From Branchiostoma floridae (Eukaryota; Chordata; Leptocardii; Amphioxiformes; Branchiostomatidae), in the NCBI RefSeq assembly GCF_000003815.2, contig NW_023365779.1, positions 361,383 to 425,382 of the forward strand: 64,000 nucleotides of DNA, read 5' to 3'. Position numbers and translations under genes: made by a program. Positions 1 to 10,480 of this stretch are shown here, piece after piece (positions within the stretch are counted from its first letter, which is position 1; each line of letters opens with the position of its first letter). Under the pieces are notes generated by a model, which was not told the DNA's origin, made no database searches, and saw only the letters and a list, made by a program, of their open reading frames with translations.

Positions 1-182
1 TAATATGTAAAATGATGTCTGTAGACATAAGTTATGCAAATCAGTTCCTCAATTGCAATATTATGTTTATTTCTACTAATATGTGCCATCTATCATAATT
101 TACATCTGTATGAAAGGAAGCTATAAAGAGTTCAACACCCTGTGCAAATACCCACAAGCTTTTAAACTTGGACAAATGCATA
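1..182. other. AT-rich stretch without gene
   Basis: No coding signal, RNA gene or repeat is recognised. The last two bases (TA, 181-182) are the target duplication of the following MITE. Confidence 0.5.
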
Positions 183-619
183 CACTACCAAAAATGATTT
201 TTTCTTATTTTGCTTACCCCATGGACAATTCTTATATGAAGAAAAATATTCTTGCAGGAAGAAAATTGAGAATAAAATTCAAGCAAAACGAGAAACCCAA
301 ATTTTTTTTTAGACATTTAAGTAAAATCTTCTTATTTTTTCTTATAATGCAAGAAAAAAAATTCTAGAAATTCTTGTTTTTTTCTAACCAGATTCAACTC
401 TTAAGAAATACAAGAATTTTTTTCTTCCTGGAATTTTAAGAAATACAAGAAAACAAATCTCAAATTTTCTTAAAAACTTGACAAGCAAAAATTTGCTTGC
501 CCCATGGACAAGCACATTTTGCTAAGATTTCTTGAGGACAGAATAATTTTCTTCCTGGAAGAAAAATTTTCTGTGAGGAAGCAAAACAAGGTAAACAAGA
601 AAAAGCATTTTTGGTAGTG
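183..619. mobile_element. MITE with TA target duplication (Tc1/mariner-like ends)
   Basis: The ends are inverted copies: CACTACCAAAAATG at the left and CATTTTTGGTAGTG at the right. Both are flanked by TA (181-182 and 620-621). The interior is A/T-rich, consists of variations on a CAAGAAAAA/TTTTTCTTG theme, and has no transposase ORF. TA duplication and CA-starting ends suggest a non-autonomous Tc1/mariner-type element. The superfamily is inferred from ends only. Confidence 0.7.
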
Positions 620-766
620 TAGTTTTCACTCAAGTCTTTAGGTCTACTATGCTATGCTATTGCTTTGAGAGTACCACTCCAATGATTAATGAACCGTCCC
701 TTGGCCCTCCCACTCTCTGGTCAGACTGTCCTGATGGATGCAACGTTTTGGGACTTGGCGCATTAA

Positions 767-1274
767 AGGGACATAATGTAAAATTAAAGTCACTGTTTTC
801 GGTCATTTCTCTACACAATGAGTTGAGTCTACCTTTAATATTACACTGCACAGCAATATTTACAACGTATACGACTTTGTTGAGCTGTGAGGATGTCTTG
901 AAATATGCGCACTTCCCTCCGACGCTTGAGTTGTCCGCCATTTTATCCAACTCGCCGGCGAGCCAAAGTGCGCTTTAGAACGCGTTCGGTGGTTCGCTCG
1001 AATCATTACTGAAGTTTGTTGAAAGTCCCGCTATGCTTCGAAGATCTGCGACCGCAACGGTCGATTCGGAAATCTACTGTTGGCTTACTTCCGGTAGGCT
1101 ACCCGGAAGTAAGTGAATTTGGTTGCGGCTTACTTTTACGTTGTTAATTAGCACTAGAAATGTGATAAAATGACGCAGATAAGTTAGAAATAAGTTGCAA
1201 ATGTCAATCTGAATGGAGATTTTCAAGTTCAGAACATTTGAAATTTTGGCGCCATATTTCTACATTATGTCCCT
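767..1274. mobile_element. Non-autonomous TTAA-flanked transposon
   Basis: Inverted ends AGGGACATAATGTA and TACATTATGTCCCT are flanked by TTAA on both sides (763-766 and 1275-1278). A TTAA target site is used by piggyBac and Kolobok superfamilies. The 508-bp interior has no long ORF. It holds a GC-richer stretch near 945-1100, unlike the surrounding AT-rich DNA. Confidence 0.7.
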
Positions 1275-1278
1275 TTAA

Positions 1279-2226
1279 GGGGGTTGTAGTGACCTAAGAC
1301 CAAAGACGTCGGTCTTGATTGAATATTTGGCTTTTGGGACCTCAAAATCAAATTTTGATTCTGACACTGTACACAAAGCAACACGTCATTCCCCAACCCC
1401 CCCCCCCCCCGGAAAATATAGTGGTAAATATCAGACTCAAAGAAAATCAAAATCAAATAACCCCCTAAAGACCCTGTGCCTGTTTACTTTCCCATTACCT
1501 TTAGCTCCTACATCAATACTACATTTGAGCCCCAAACAGCAAAATCCAACACAAAAAGAAATCACAAGCTTGCCTTATTCCAATTACATGATTATTTATG
1601 CAGCTGTGTAAAAGAAAAACAGCTTTGACCAACTGATGGAAGTTCACAGGGAAAAAGTCTTCATGGAACTTTTCTTCTCTCTCTACAATACCTTACATAT
1701 CAACTCTTTTACCTGTAGGTTAGTTGATACACAGTCGCCTGTAAAATCAGAAGTCTTTCACTTGATCCTCTGCTCGCGTTGTTGTTTCCAAATGCTCGTA
1801 AGATCGTCTACTGGACGGAAATGTACATGTGTTGTAATGCTTAGCACAGGAAGGAAAATCACAGGGGTCAGCTGACAGCTGCTTCCTGACCTGGCAGTCT
1901 CCTTGACCTTGACCTCCACAGGAAGTAAAGATCTGAGGATACGGCATCAACCATTGCAAACCCATATGGGGAGAAAACAATGGCCCTTTTAAGAAAATAG
2001 ACATGTCGATATCAAAGTCCTTATAAGTCTAACTTACAGTCTAAGCAGACAGGCTTTTAGGATATAATTCCTGTCATCAAACTCTATTATATTGTATAAT
2101 TTTTCATTGTTTGAAACTACTGTCATGTAATTTGGGATTTATACATTTTCCTATTAATTCTACAAATAAATCACTGATTCTCATATTTAGTGTATAATCA
2201 TCACTTAAACTATTTAAATAGCACAA
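1279..2226. other. Unique non-coding stretch
   Basis: No convincing exon or repeat is seen. It contains a poly-C run near 1396-1410 and short open frames with no coding character. Confidence 0.4.
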
Positions 2227-3180
2227 ACCATGATAATCCGTCTACCCATTAATGATTTATTCTCCTACAAAGTTTGAAATACAAATGGCCCCTGCGTTTC
2301 TATCAAAAAACCATTAGGGGCCTTAAAACTACACACTCTCTGTCCCAAAAAGCCATAGACATGTACAGCAACATAATCAATACCATAGCATGTCCTGAAC
2401 ACGAGGTATCAAAACCAAAATAAGCTCTTCAATAAGCTACAGAATGTTTGACATTTCTCATCATTTACTGCCACGGTATTATACTATTTCTACATATCAA
2501 AAACCATGATGGTCCGTCAACGTGTTCATACTTTCTCATTAATTATGCAAATGAGGTCGTCATTTGCATGATTAATATGTATTGACATTCATCTCTTTCT
2601 TAGCTACATATGTGACAAGTTTAAAAGTCCTATCATGGAATGCAGTGGGTTTATAAACTTTCCTCATTAATTATGCAAATTATGCAAATTTGCTGTTGAT
2701 TTGCATAATTGGTATCTCATTATGTAGGCCTTCAAATAGGCTACCTACAGACCCAAAATCATGACAATATGTTGACACGTTTATATTTCCTCGTTAATTA
2801 TGCAAATGAGGTTGTCATTTGCATAATTGATATCTATCAACATTTCTTTCCTTCCCAGCTACATATGTGACAAGTTTTAAAGTCCTTTCATTGAATGCAG
2901 TGGATTTATAAACTTCCCTCATTAATTATGAAAGTTAGCTGTTGATTTGCATAATTAGTATTTCATTATGTAAGTCATCACTTATCCCATCTACATATCA
3001 AAAATCATGACGATCCGTCAACACGTTATAGAGTTATTCTTGTCCAAAGTTTGAAAGGAAACCGGTGCCTGCAGTTCCAAAAAAGCCGCTAGGGGGCCAA
3101 ACTCATAGCACTTACTCTCTGTCTTAAGGGCTATCTACCACTCAAAAATCATGACCACAGCATGTCCAGAACATGAGATA
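2227..3180. repeat. Diverged tandem repeat, period about 250 bp, carrying ATGCAAAT motifs
   Basis: Blocks containing ATCATGA..GTCAAC, then AATTATGCAAATGAGG and its inverted partner CATTTGCAT, recur near 2500, 2750 and 3000. The flanks at 2227-2420 and 3000-3180 also match each other (AAAGTTTGAAA, then a TAGGGG stretch, then ATAGCATGTCC-like text). The octamer ATGCAAAT or its complement appears many times, often as adjacent inverted pairs. Confidence 0.65.
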
Positions 3181-3445
3181 TAAAAAATTGAGTTTCCGCT
3201 GCAGTACCTTAGCAAGCCGCTAGGGGGCCCATTATCGAACTTGACCTTCATTTTCCGACCCCTACCCACCTATCAAATATCATCAGGATCCATCCAAGGC
3301 TTCTCGAGTTATGCTGTTGACAGACACACACACACAGACACACAGACACACAGACACACACACACACAGACACACAGACACACAAACACGCCCAAAACAT
3401 AACCTTCTGCCATTCTGGCGATGGCAAAGGTAATAATAAAATATT
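3181..3445. repeat. Dispersed repeat with CAGACACA microsatellite
   Basis: A CA-rich microsatellite (about 3320-3390) lies between text resembling TATCAAATATCATCAGGATCC and a GGCAAAGGTAATAAT tail. The same arrangement recurs, diverged, at about 50690-50880, so this is a dispersed repeat family rather than an isolated microsatellite. The class is not identified. Confidence 0.55.
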
Positions 3446-3667
3446 TCCAAGCCATCCAGGCAAAACTGATCTAATTCGTAGGTTCAGAAGTTAATTTCAA
3501 GATATAACACTAAAAGCAGAAGCAACAGTGCAAATAGAGTCTGTGCAGAATATTCTCACTTTGATGCACACAGTTTCAGACCACTAATTATATTTTGTTT
3601 CTTTGTTTCATCAAGATCTCCATGATCTGTATCGCATGAATTTAACACAATTTTTTTCCTGGAGTAA

Positions 3668-4040
3668 GGCCACACCAATTTAATTTCTTGGTTCACAGAT
3701 TTTTTCATAAAAAATATGGAGCGAGAGGGCGAAATAAAAATAAAAATAAAAATTGTAAAATGGTTGGGGTAAAGGTAACGGCTAATCCAAAACATAAAGA
3801 AAAAAAGTTTTCAGCTTGAAAAAAGTACAAAAACACTATTTTTGTACAGTAACAGCACCTGTACCCACACTTTAAGGAGCTTATAATATAAAGGCCAATT
3901 TGCTACACCAGAAAGTTGGTGAATGGTTTCATTAATGGTGAAAATTTGCTGAGTGGTAATTTCTATATATATTTTTATTTTTTTTCCCAAAAAATAGGAG
4001 CGAGCGAATCCGTGAACCAAGAAATTAAATCGGTGTGGCC
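3668..4040 (+). mobile_element. Harbinger-like MITE, copy 1
   Basis: The 373-bp element has GGCCACACC...GGTGTGGCC ends, extended by AATTTAATTTCTTGG and its complement. It is flanked by TAA at 3665-3667 and 4041-4043. Related copies lie at 14781-15140, 49335-49696 and 54211-54571. The 3-bp TWA target duplication and GG-starting ends fit the PIF/Harbinger superfamily. There is no transposase ORF. Confidence 0.8.
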
Positions 4041-4249
4041 TAAGAGAATGAAACTTGCACAATTGCTCGACAGAAAATTAATAGGTAAAAAGCCAAATAA
4101 CATAGTCTAATATACATGTAGTCAGGTTGGTTACGTTTTGTCTGGATCTGTGATATTTCTCTGTATTCTTTGTGTTGCTTTATTTGCAATAAGAATAGTA
4201 TGACTGTACAGAACCAGGTTCAAGGTTTCTTGTCAGGATAGTGATGTAT

Positions 4250-4639
4250 TAATGTTGTCTCCTTGCCAATACTTCACTCAATCAGAAATAGCTTAAATCT
4301 GTTCCGCATGTCCAATCACAGCTGGCTGCAACAATTCCTGCTGGATTTCTCTACTCCAAGAACAGGTAATTATCAACTGTTTGTCTCCCACATATAACAA
4401 GCAAGTTCAAGGAGACTTTAATTAAGCTTGCAGGGAAAATTTGAAACTAAGAAAAGTCAGGCAATTTGTATTCACAATTTCAGCATGTTTCAGTAATTAT
4501 AACCAAGCTTTTCTGTAGTAAGCTTGTCTCCCTAACATCTTTCACACAATCTGGAATTAAAGATAGCCCTATTCAGTTCTAATTGAGACTATAACAATCC
4601 CTCCTGGATTTTTGTACTCCACATCCTCACTCATTGTCT
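4250..4639. repeat. Diverged repeat field
   Basis: Phrases such as TTTCTCTACTCC, CTCCCACAT and GCTTGCAGGGAA recur here and again at 5150-5350 and 5750-6720. This makes it an old tandem field later broken by a LINE and a MITE insertion. Confidence 0.5.
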
Positions 4640-4642
4640 GAC

Positions 4643-5118
4643 ATGAAAACAGATCTGCAGTGGACATCACTTGAAGACAGAAAGAAAAGGTTTAGACTTT
4701 GCATGATGTACAAAATGACCAATAACTGGTTGGACGTACCCACTGATAAGTATCTAATACCAGCTCAAAAAAGAACAAGAAACAGCCATGACTTCAAATA
4801 CAAGAGTTAGCAACCTAGGATTGATGTGTTCAAAAATTCGTATTTTCCCAGAACTATCGTAGAGTGGAACTTGTTATCACCAAGCACAGTAGGGGCATCT
4901 TCTCTGGATAGTTTTAAAGAACGCTTGCAGATAGATGTGCAAAAGTTAGGTATGACGGATCGTCCAGTGTAATATAACCAGCTGCTGCTGCACCGCGTGC
5001 CTGCGAAGCTGGTGTGTTACGCCGAAGGGCGGTTATACCGGCAATATAGATACAGATACAGAAGCTGGTATGTTACGCCGAAGGGCGGTTATACCGGCAA
5101 TATAGATACAGATACAGA
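4643..5118 (+). mobile_element. CR1-like LINE 3' end: reverse transcriptase tail plus 3' UTR
   Basis: The frame 4643-4972 reads through motifs typical of the extreme C-terminus of CR1/L2-clade LINE polymerases: LEDRKKRFRL, an FPRTIVEWNLL-like segment and SLDSFKERL before the stop TAA at 4970-4972. One premature TAG (4808-4810) shows it is dead. The 3' UTR (4973-5118) contains two copies of a roughly 57-bp unit with GCTGGT, TGTTACGCCGAAGGGCGG, TTATACCGG and ATAGATACAGATACAGA. That unit recurs alone or in arrays at 23.5-24.6, 29.2, 39.0 and 44.4 kb. Family assignment rests on motif recognition only. Confidence 0.75.
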
Positions 5119-5381
5119 CTTTAAGCAACACACAGCAAATTATATAAGAATCAACTATTAGCCTCCCACATGATAGCATACAAGTTCAAGGTGACTTTGA
5201 GCTTGCAGGGAATAGTTGAAACTAAGAAAAATCAGTCAGTGTATCAAAATTTCAGCATGTTTTGGATAGCTTCAAGTTTCATATACTTCAGAATCTGTCA
5301 CGTATCCCTGCCAATTTTCACTCAATCTGGAATTAAAAATAGCAGGATTCTGTTCCGCATGTCTGGTTGAGCTGGCTTGAA

Positions 5382-5709
5382 GCCCCCTTCACACGAGAGC
5401 ACGAATGAGCCGGAATGCCGTCCGAATGAAATTTTTTATTCTATTCGTCGCAATTCGTACTGTATTCTAAAAATTCTTACTGCATTCGAGATATTCGTCC
5501 CCGTTCTTTTGGCTGGCTCGAAAGTTTTTGACATGTTAAATTTTCATTCTGACGGCATTCTGGCTCATTCCTTCTCGTGTGAAGGGGATTTAAGGCCCAT
5601 TTGGAATTCCCACCCGAATGGCCCCGAATGTGACACGAAGTTTGCAAATACTTCATTCCGGCTGATTCGGCTTGATTCCTCCTAATTCGATTTCCGTGTG
5701 AAGGCCCTA
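5382..5709. mobile_element. Fold-back MITE with CCTTCACACG ends
   Basis: The left end CCCCCTTCACACGAG is inverted at about 5570-5590 (CTCGTGTGAAGGGG) and again at the right end (CGTGTGAAGGCCC, about 5695-5707). The flanking text GAATGAGCCGGAATGC is also inverted. The element therefore looks like a palindrome with a second diverged arm. The open frames inside are by-products of the inverted repeats. No clear target duplication is visible. Confidence 0.6.
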
Positions 5710-5749
5710 TGAACAATGCAGCACTGCACATCTTCCCACATCCACAGAA

Positions 5750-6720
5750 TTAAACCAACACACAGCAAATAGGCAGGAATAAGCTGTTAAACACCCACAT
5801 GCAATTTGTTAACAGTGTACGTAAGCTAGGAAGGATAAATTTCAATTGTTACCGATTCCCAAGCTAAGAAAAAATTGGATGAATCATAATTTAGTCAACT
5901 TAAGCTTGTACAAGTCACATATTGCCAACAAGGTTTTTGTCCAACTAATTGTTTGGAACCAAATCACAGCAAATAACCACCTACAACATAATTTGTGAGA
6001 GAGTCAAATGACGCATGCAAGAAAAAATATAAATTTGTAATGATTTTAAAGGCTTTCTATAATAAGGAACCACAATTAAAACTTGTACAAGCCATACGTT
6101 GCCATTAGCAGACTTCAACCTACACATGTATGTACAGCAAAAAGACAAATCCGCCGTTAAACACCCACGTGCAATTTGTGAAAACTCAACATAAGCCTGA
6201 AGGAAAGATTTCAAATGCTACCAATTTCCAAGCCAAGAAAAATTAGATGAATCATGATTTAGTCAAAAGAATTTAAGCTTGTACAGCTCACATATTGCAG
6301 ACAAGGTTGTCTCAAATTTTTTTTCTCTCCCACCCATTGTTGGAACCAACAGTCAGCAAATAGGCAGGCAAATGCATTTTGTGAGAGATTCAAACAACAC
6401 TTGCAAGGAAAAATTTTGATTTGTACTGATTTCAAAGGCTTTCTACAATTAGAAACCACAAGTAAAACTTGTACAAGCCATGCATTGCCATTAGCAGACT
6501 TCAACTAACGTACAGCAAATACATATTAGGAATTAACTGTCAGCCACCCACGTGCAATCTGTGAACAGTGTAAGCTTCCAGGGAGATTTCGGATGAGTTG
6601 TCAATTTGCAAGCTAAAAAAGAAATAAGGCTTGGTGTAATGAATTACAATTTAGTCTATCAAGCTTCTTCAATTCCTGTATTGCTGGCAGTGCTGTTTCC
6701 ATTTTTTCTGTCCATGACTC
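5750..6720. repeat. Tandem repeat, period about 370-390 bp, about 2.5 copies
   Basis: Text beginning GTGCAATTTGTGAA recurs near 5808, 6170 and 6550. The segment TTGTGAGAGA..AACTTGTACAAGCCAT recurs near 5990 and 6379. Copies are clearly diverged. Confidence 0.65.
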
Positions 6721-7480
6721 ATTGTTTGGGAGCCGTTTTGTTTATTTCTTCTGTTAAATCTGTCATTTTAAGCCTGTAAAAATACACTCTTATCAGTTTT
6801 TTGTGTCATGTTAAGATATTTTTGATTGATGAAGTAAAAAGTTTGCAATTTTGCATTATAATTGTCTTCCTTGATTTTAGCATAACGCACACTGTAGGTA
6901 GGGGGTTCTTGCTATGAAATTAGAAAAAAAACTTGGCTGAAACCCCATGCAGACCCTCATGCAATATACAGACACTCAATTTGTGCAAAATGAAGTCATA
7001 ATCAATATATGTACTCACCACTACTCGACAAGCCGGAATGGGGGGGGTTCAGTAACGATGGTCTTCTAATCACGCTGAGTCTACAACCAGTTATATGTCC
7101 CACGTAGATTCCCTACTCGATCACACTAATGGACGGTCCCTAAAAGACTCCCTCGTAAGCTTTGATTTCTAATGATTTTCTACATGAAGCTTTTTACTTC
7201 ACAGGTGATGAATCACTTCCGGAGTTCGTTAATGACTTCTGCCGATTCGTTAATGCACAGAGGAGATGTAATAATCGTTCTGCACGAGGTTGAGTGTCTT
7301 TAATGTGCGGAGATGCAATCGTCGTCTGAGGTAACTCCTTCCGAGTTGTGAGGATTCTTGAAGACACGTCAGCTCGCTAATAACACACAATCCTGCAGTG
7401 GGATCCCAGCGGACGGGGGCAGGTATCCGCTCACTCAGCGCTTCCTCGTTAGCGCACTAACGAACTGATCCTATAGAAAG
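6721..7480. other. Unique stretch, nothing recognised
   Basis: There is no credible exon or repeat. A short G run lies near 7039-7047. Confidence 0.4.
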
Positions 7481-8640
7481 TGCAGCTGAGAATGTCTGGC
7501 GCTTGTTGAAGAACTGCGACCTTAGCTGCACCCTTGATGAAACTCTCCAAGATTGTGCCAATACAGTATCTCAATTGTGTCGTTGATCCCTCAAGTAATG
7601 AAAAACTCAGCAGTTTCTTGTTAGGCAGTGAATTAACTGATCCAGTGCTCGGTACAGTTGAGTCTGTAAAGCATTTGAGGATGAAGCTAGTTTAGCTGCA
7701 CGCTTTGACAAAACTCTCCAAGTTTGCACTAATATCTGTTGTCTGCTGATTGCTGAAATAACTATCCACACACTCAGTGAAACTCCAGAACTTTAGTTAA
7801 TAGTTCGATGGTATCAAATTCCAGGTATCAGGCTTTCTGACGTAGCAGCTTTTCACACACAAAGTGAAACTGTAAGAGTTTGTTGTTGAATGTTCCAAAC
7901 ACACCAGGAGGTTTTTCCAATTGTAGTGTGATCTTATCCGACCCTTCTGGGTTGGTTCTTGTTGATGATTTTTGATGTAGAAACTTTCCACAGAGTTTGT
8001 GGCAGCAGTTTGATGTTATCAACCCTTAAGGCTGGGTTTCTGTGAACGGTGCTTTCTGACGTAGCAACTTCCTGCACACAGTGAAAGTGAGAGTTTGTGC
8101 CAGAGGTGCGATGTTATCAGACCCTCCTGGCTGGTTCTTAAGTAAAAGTGATGAACGTCTTAGCAGCAGGGAAAGCTCCTCAGGAGATGATACGGTCGGT
8201 TCCTTCAGCCACGTCTTAAAGGGGCTCGGAGCGCTGATGAGACGATTTCCCCCGGAATCTTCAGACGTTTCGGCAAAAGTCCAATCTTACAAGACACTGA
8301 TGTTGATAGAGGAGTCCTCAATCCCAAGGAAGCTCCCACTTCTTCCAATATAATCCCAAGATGCTCCTTTCACTTTCTTGGTAATCTCAAGACACTTCTT
8401 TTTACCTCCTTGGTAATCCCCAAGACGTTTGTGTCAGTTTCTCGGAAGATTTTGGTTTTATCACCGAAGCGCAGACGACCCTCGCAAAACTTCTTTGTCA
8501 GGTTCTTAAGACTATCCCGGAGATGGAGAGAGCGGATCTTTAGCGGGAAGATCCCTCTTAAGATGCTGCTGAAGACGGCTGGGAGAAACTTTACCAAGAC
8601 TTGAAGACTTTTTGGAGTCGGCTTTCTTCTACTCAGCTCA
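7481..8640. repeat. Old diverged tandem blocks
   Basis: Phrases such as TTTGACAAAACTCTCCAAG, TGATGTTATCA..CCC and TTTCTGACGTAGCA recur at 7540-7720 and 7800-8130. The rest (8130-8640) repeats TTGGTAATC..AAGAC text. An open frame at 8081-8353 lies partly in these repeats and is not called as a gene. Confidence 0.45.
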
Positions 8641-8730
8641 CACTCAGTTTCTGCACCAAATTAGTGACCAAAAATGTGTCTCTGCTTTGGTCAAAACTTG
8701 GTAAAATTACTTCCACACACTTGGTTATAT

Positions 8731-9034
8731 CAGTCAGTAACTTTTCAGGAAGTCAGTAACTTTTCAGGAAGTCAGTGACTTTTCAGGAAGTCAGCAACTT
8801 TTCAGGAAGTCAGTAACTTTTCAGGAAGTCAGCAACTTTTCAGGAAGTCAGTGACTTTTCAGGAAGTCAGTAACTTTTCAGGAAGTCAGTGACTTTTCAG
8901 GAAGTCAGTAACTTTTCAGGAAGTCAGTGACTTTTCAGGAAGTCAGTAACTTTTCAGGAAGTCAGTGACTTTTCAGGAAGTCAGTAACTTTTCAGGAAGT
9001 CAGTAACTTTTCAGGAAGTCAGTAACTTTTCAGG
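8731..9034. repeat. 19-bp minisatellite, about 16 copies
   Basis: The unit is AGTCAGTAACTTTTCAGGA. Copies differ almost only at the TAAC/TGAC/CAAC position, and TAAC and TGAC versions alternate through much of the array, so the effective unit there is a 38-bp dimer. Confidence 0.95.
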
Positions 9035-9219
9035 AATGTGGGTTCCTGGTCAGGCCACCTGCCTGATGCAGCTGCTGGTCTTTGGAGATGTCAGATTCAG
9101 GAACAAGTTTTCTGTTACCTCATATGGATCCTGGTTAGTTTTTGCAGTAGGGGATGAATCGGGCACAAAAAATCAGCAAATGGTTTGTTACTCCAGATGC
9201 GGGTATTCACAACTGGTTG

Positions 9220-9530
9220 CTAGGGAGTGGTTGTTGCTAGTATGTAGCTTTTGCTAGGGAACAGCTGTTGCTATGGGAGTGGCTGTTGCTAGGGAGGGGC
9301 TGTTACTAGGATGGGCTGTTGCTTGGGAGGGGCTGTTGCTAGGATGGGCTGTTGCTAGGGAGTGGGTGCCGCTAGGGAGTGGCTGCTGCCAGGGAGGGGC
9401 TATTGCTAGAGAGTGGGTGTTGCTAGGGACTGGCTGTTGCTAGGGAGTGGCTGGTGCTAGGGTGTGGCTGGTGCTAGGGACTGGCTGTTGCTAGGGAGTG
9501 GCTGTTGCCAGGGAGGAGCTGTTGCTAAGG
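9220..9530. repeat. About 17-bp minisatellite (GTTGCTAGGGAGTGGCT)
   Basis: Variants of GTTGCTAGGGAGTGGCT run head to tail with frequent substitutions (GGGGCT, GCCAGGGA). Continuous open frames across it are repeat artefacts. Confidence 0.9.
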
Positions 9531-9534
9531 TGAA

Positions 9535-10480
9535 GTTGACACTGTTGCAGGTTGGTAGAAGGTCTGGACGGATCAGAAGTCAGGATTGGCTGAGAGCATC
9601 ACCTGGGGCAAAACAGCAGATAAACACAGTAAATAAGTTGTACACAATATGCATATCTATTGATGCTCAGATTCCATAGCTTTAGTATTTCTTCATTGTT
9701 CTTCACAGCATTTGTGAATGGGGTTAAAAAGATTTTTTGGTGACTCACATTTAGCAGCATAATATACATCAACAAAACATACCAAGTGTACAACAACGTA
9801 CCAAGAACCAATACACAACATGTGGAGTTTATATGACTGATATAAGTGCAATAAAACAAATGTCATTAGGTCTAAGGAAGCCTCAATGTCCTGACACACA
9901 ACCTGAGCTCTCCTGAAGTCTGACTTTGCCAAGGCTTTACTCTATTGACTCTGTCAAACCTCATTCTCCTAAATCCTAAGTAAAGCAGGCACCACAATGT
10001 AATCAAATCAACCATCTTAAGACTGCATCGTTCATAAAGCGCTGGATATCAATGCAAAATTTAATTAAACACCAGCCTATTGCACACGTCTGACAAATAT
10101 CCTACCAAGTCCAATATCATCATCGGCTTATTGCCAACAGAGCTCACTGAACTCCAGCACTGCATGGTAAACTCTTCTTAAGCCAACACCATTGATTAGA
10201 ATCAGTCATAACTTTCTCATATTAACGATTGAGAAGGTTGGAAAGTTTCATGAATTATTACATACATTAGACTATTCAGCTGCTAGTTAGCTAGATAGTA
10301 AACTAACTAACAAACTAACAAACAAACAGACAACATCATTGATGAAGATTAGTCATAACGTTCTCATATCAATACCTGAGAAGGTTGGAAAGTTTCATGA
10401 AGCATTGCACAGACTATTCAGCTGCTAGTTAGGCACATGTAGATAGCAATCAGAATTAACAACTACCAAACCAAATACAA
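9535..10480. other. Mostly unique stretch with one 145-bp duplication
   Basis: Segments at about 10190 and 10335 share AATCAGTCATAAC-like, GAGAAGGTTGGAAAGTTTC and ATTCAGCTGCTAGTTAG text, giving a tandem duplication of about 145 bp. Nothing else is recognised. Confidence 0.5.

Noticed and set aside
8081-8353. 90-residue plus-strand frame with Ser-rich text
   Set aside because: Its 5' part is a repeat also present upstream, and no splice or motif support exists.
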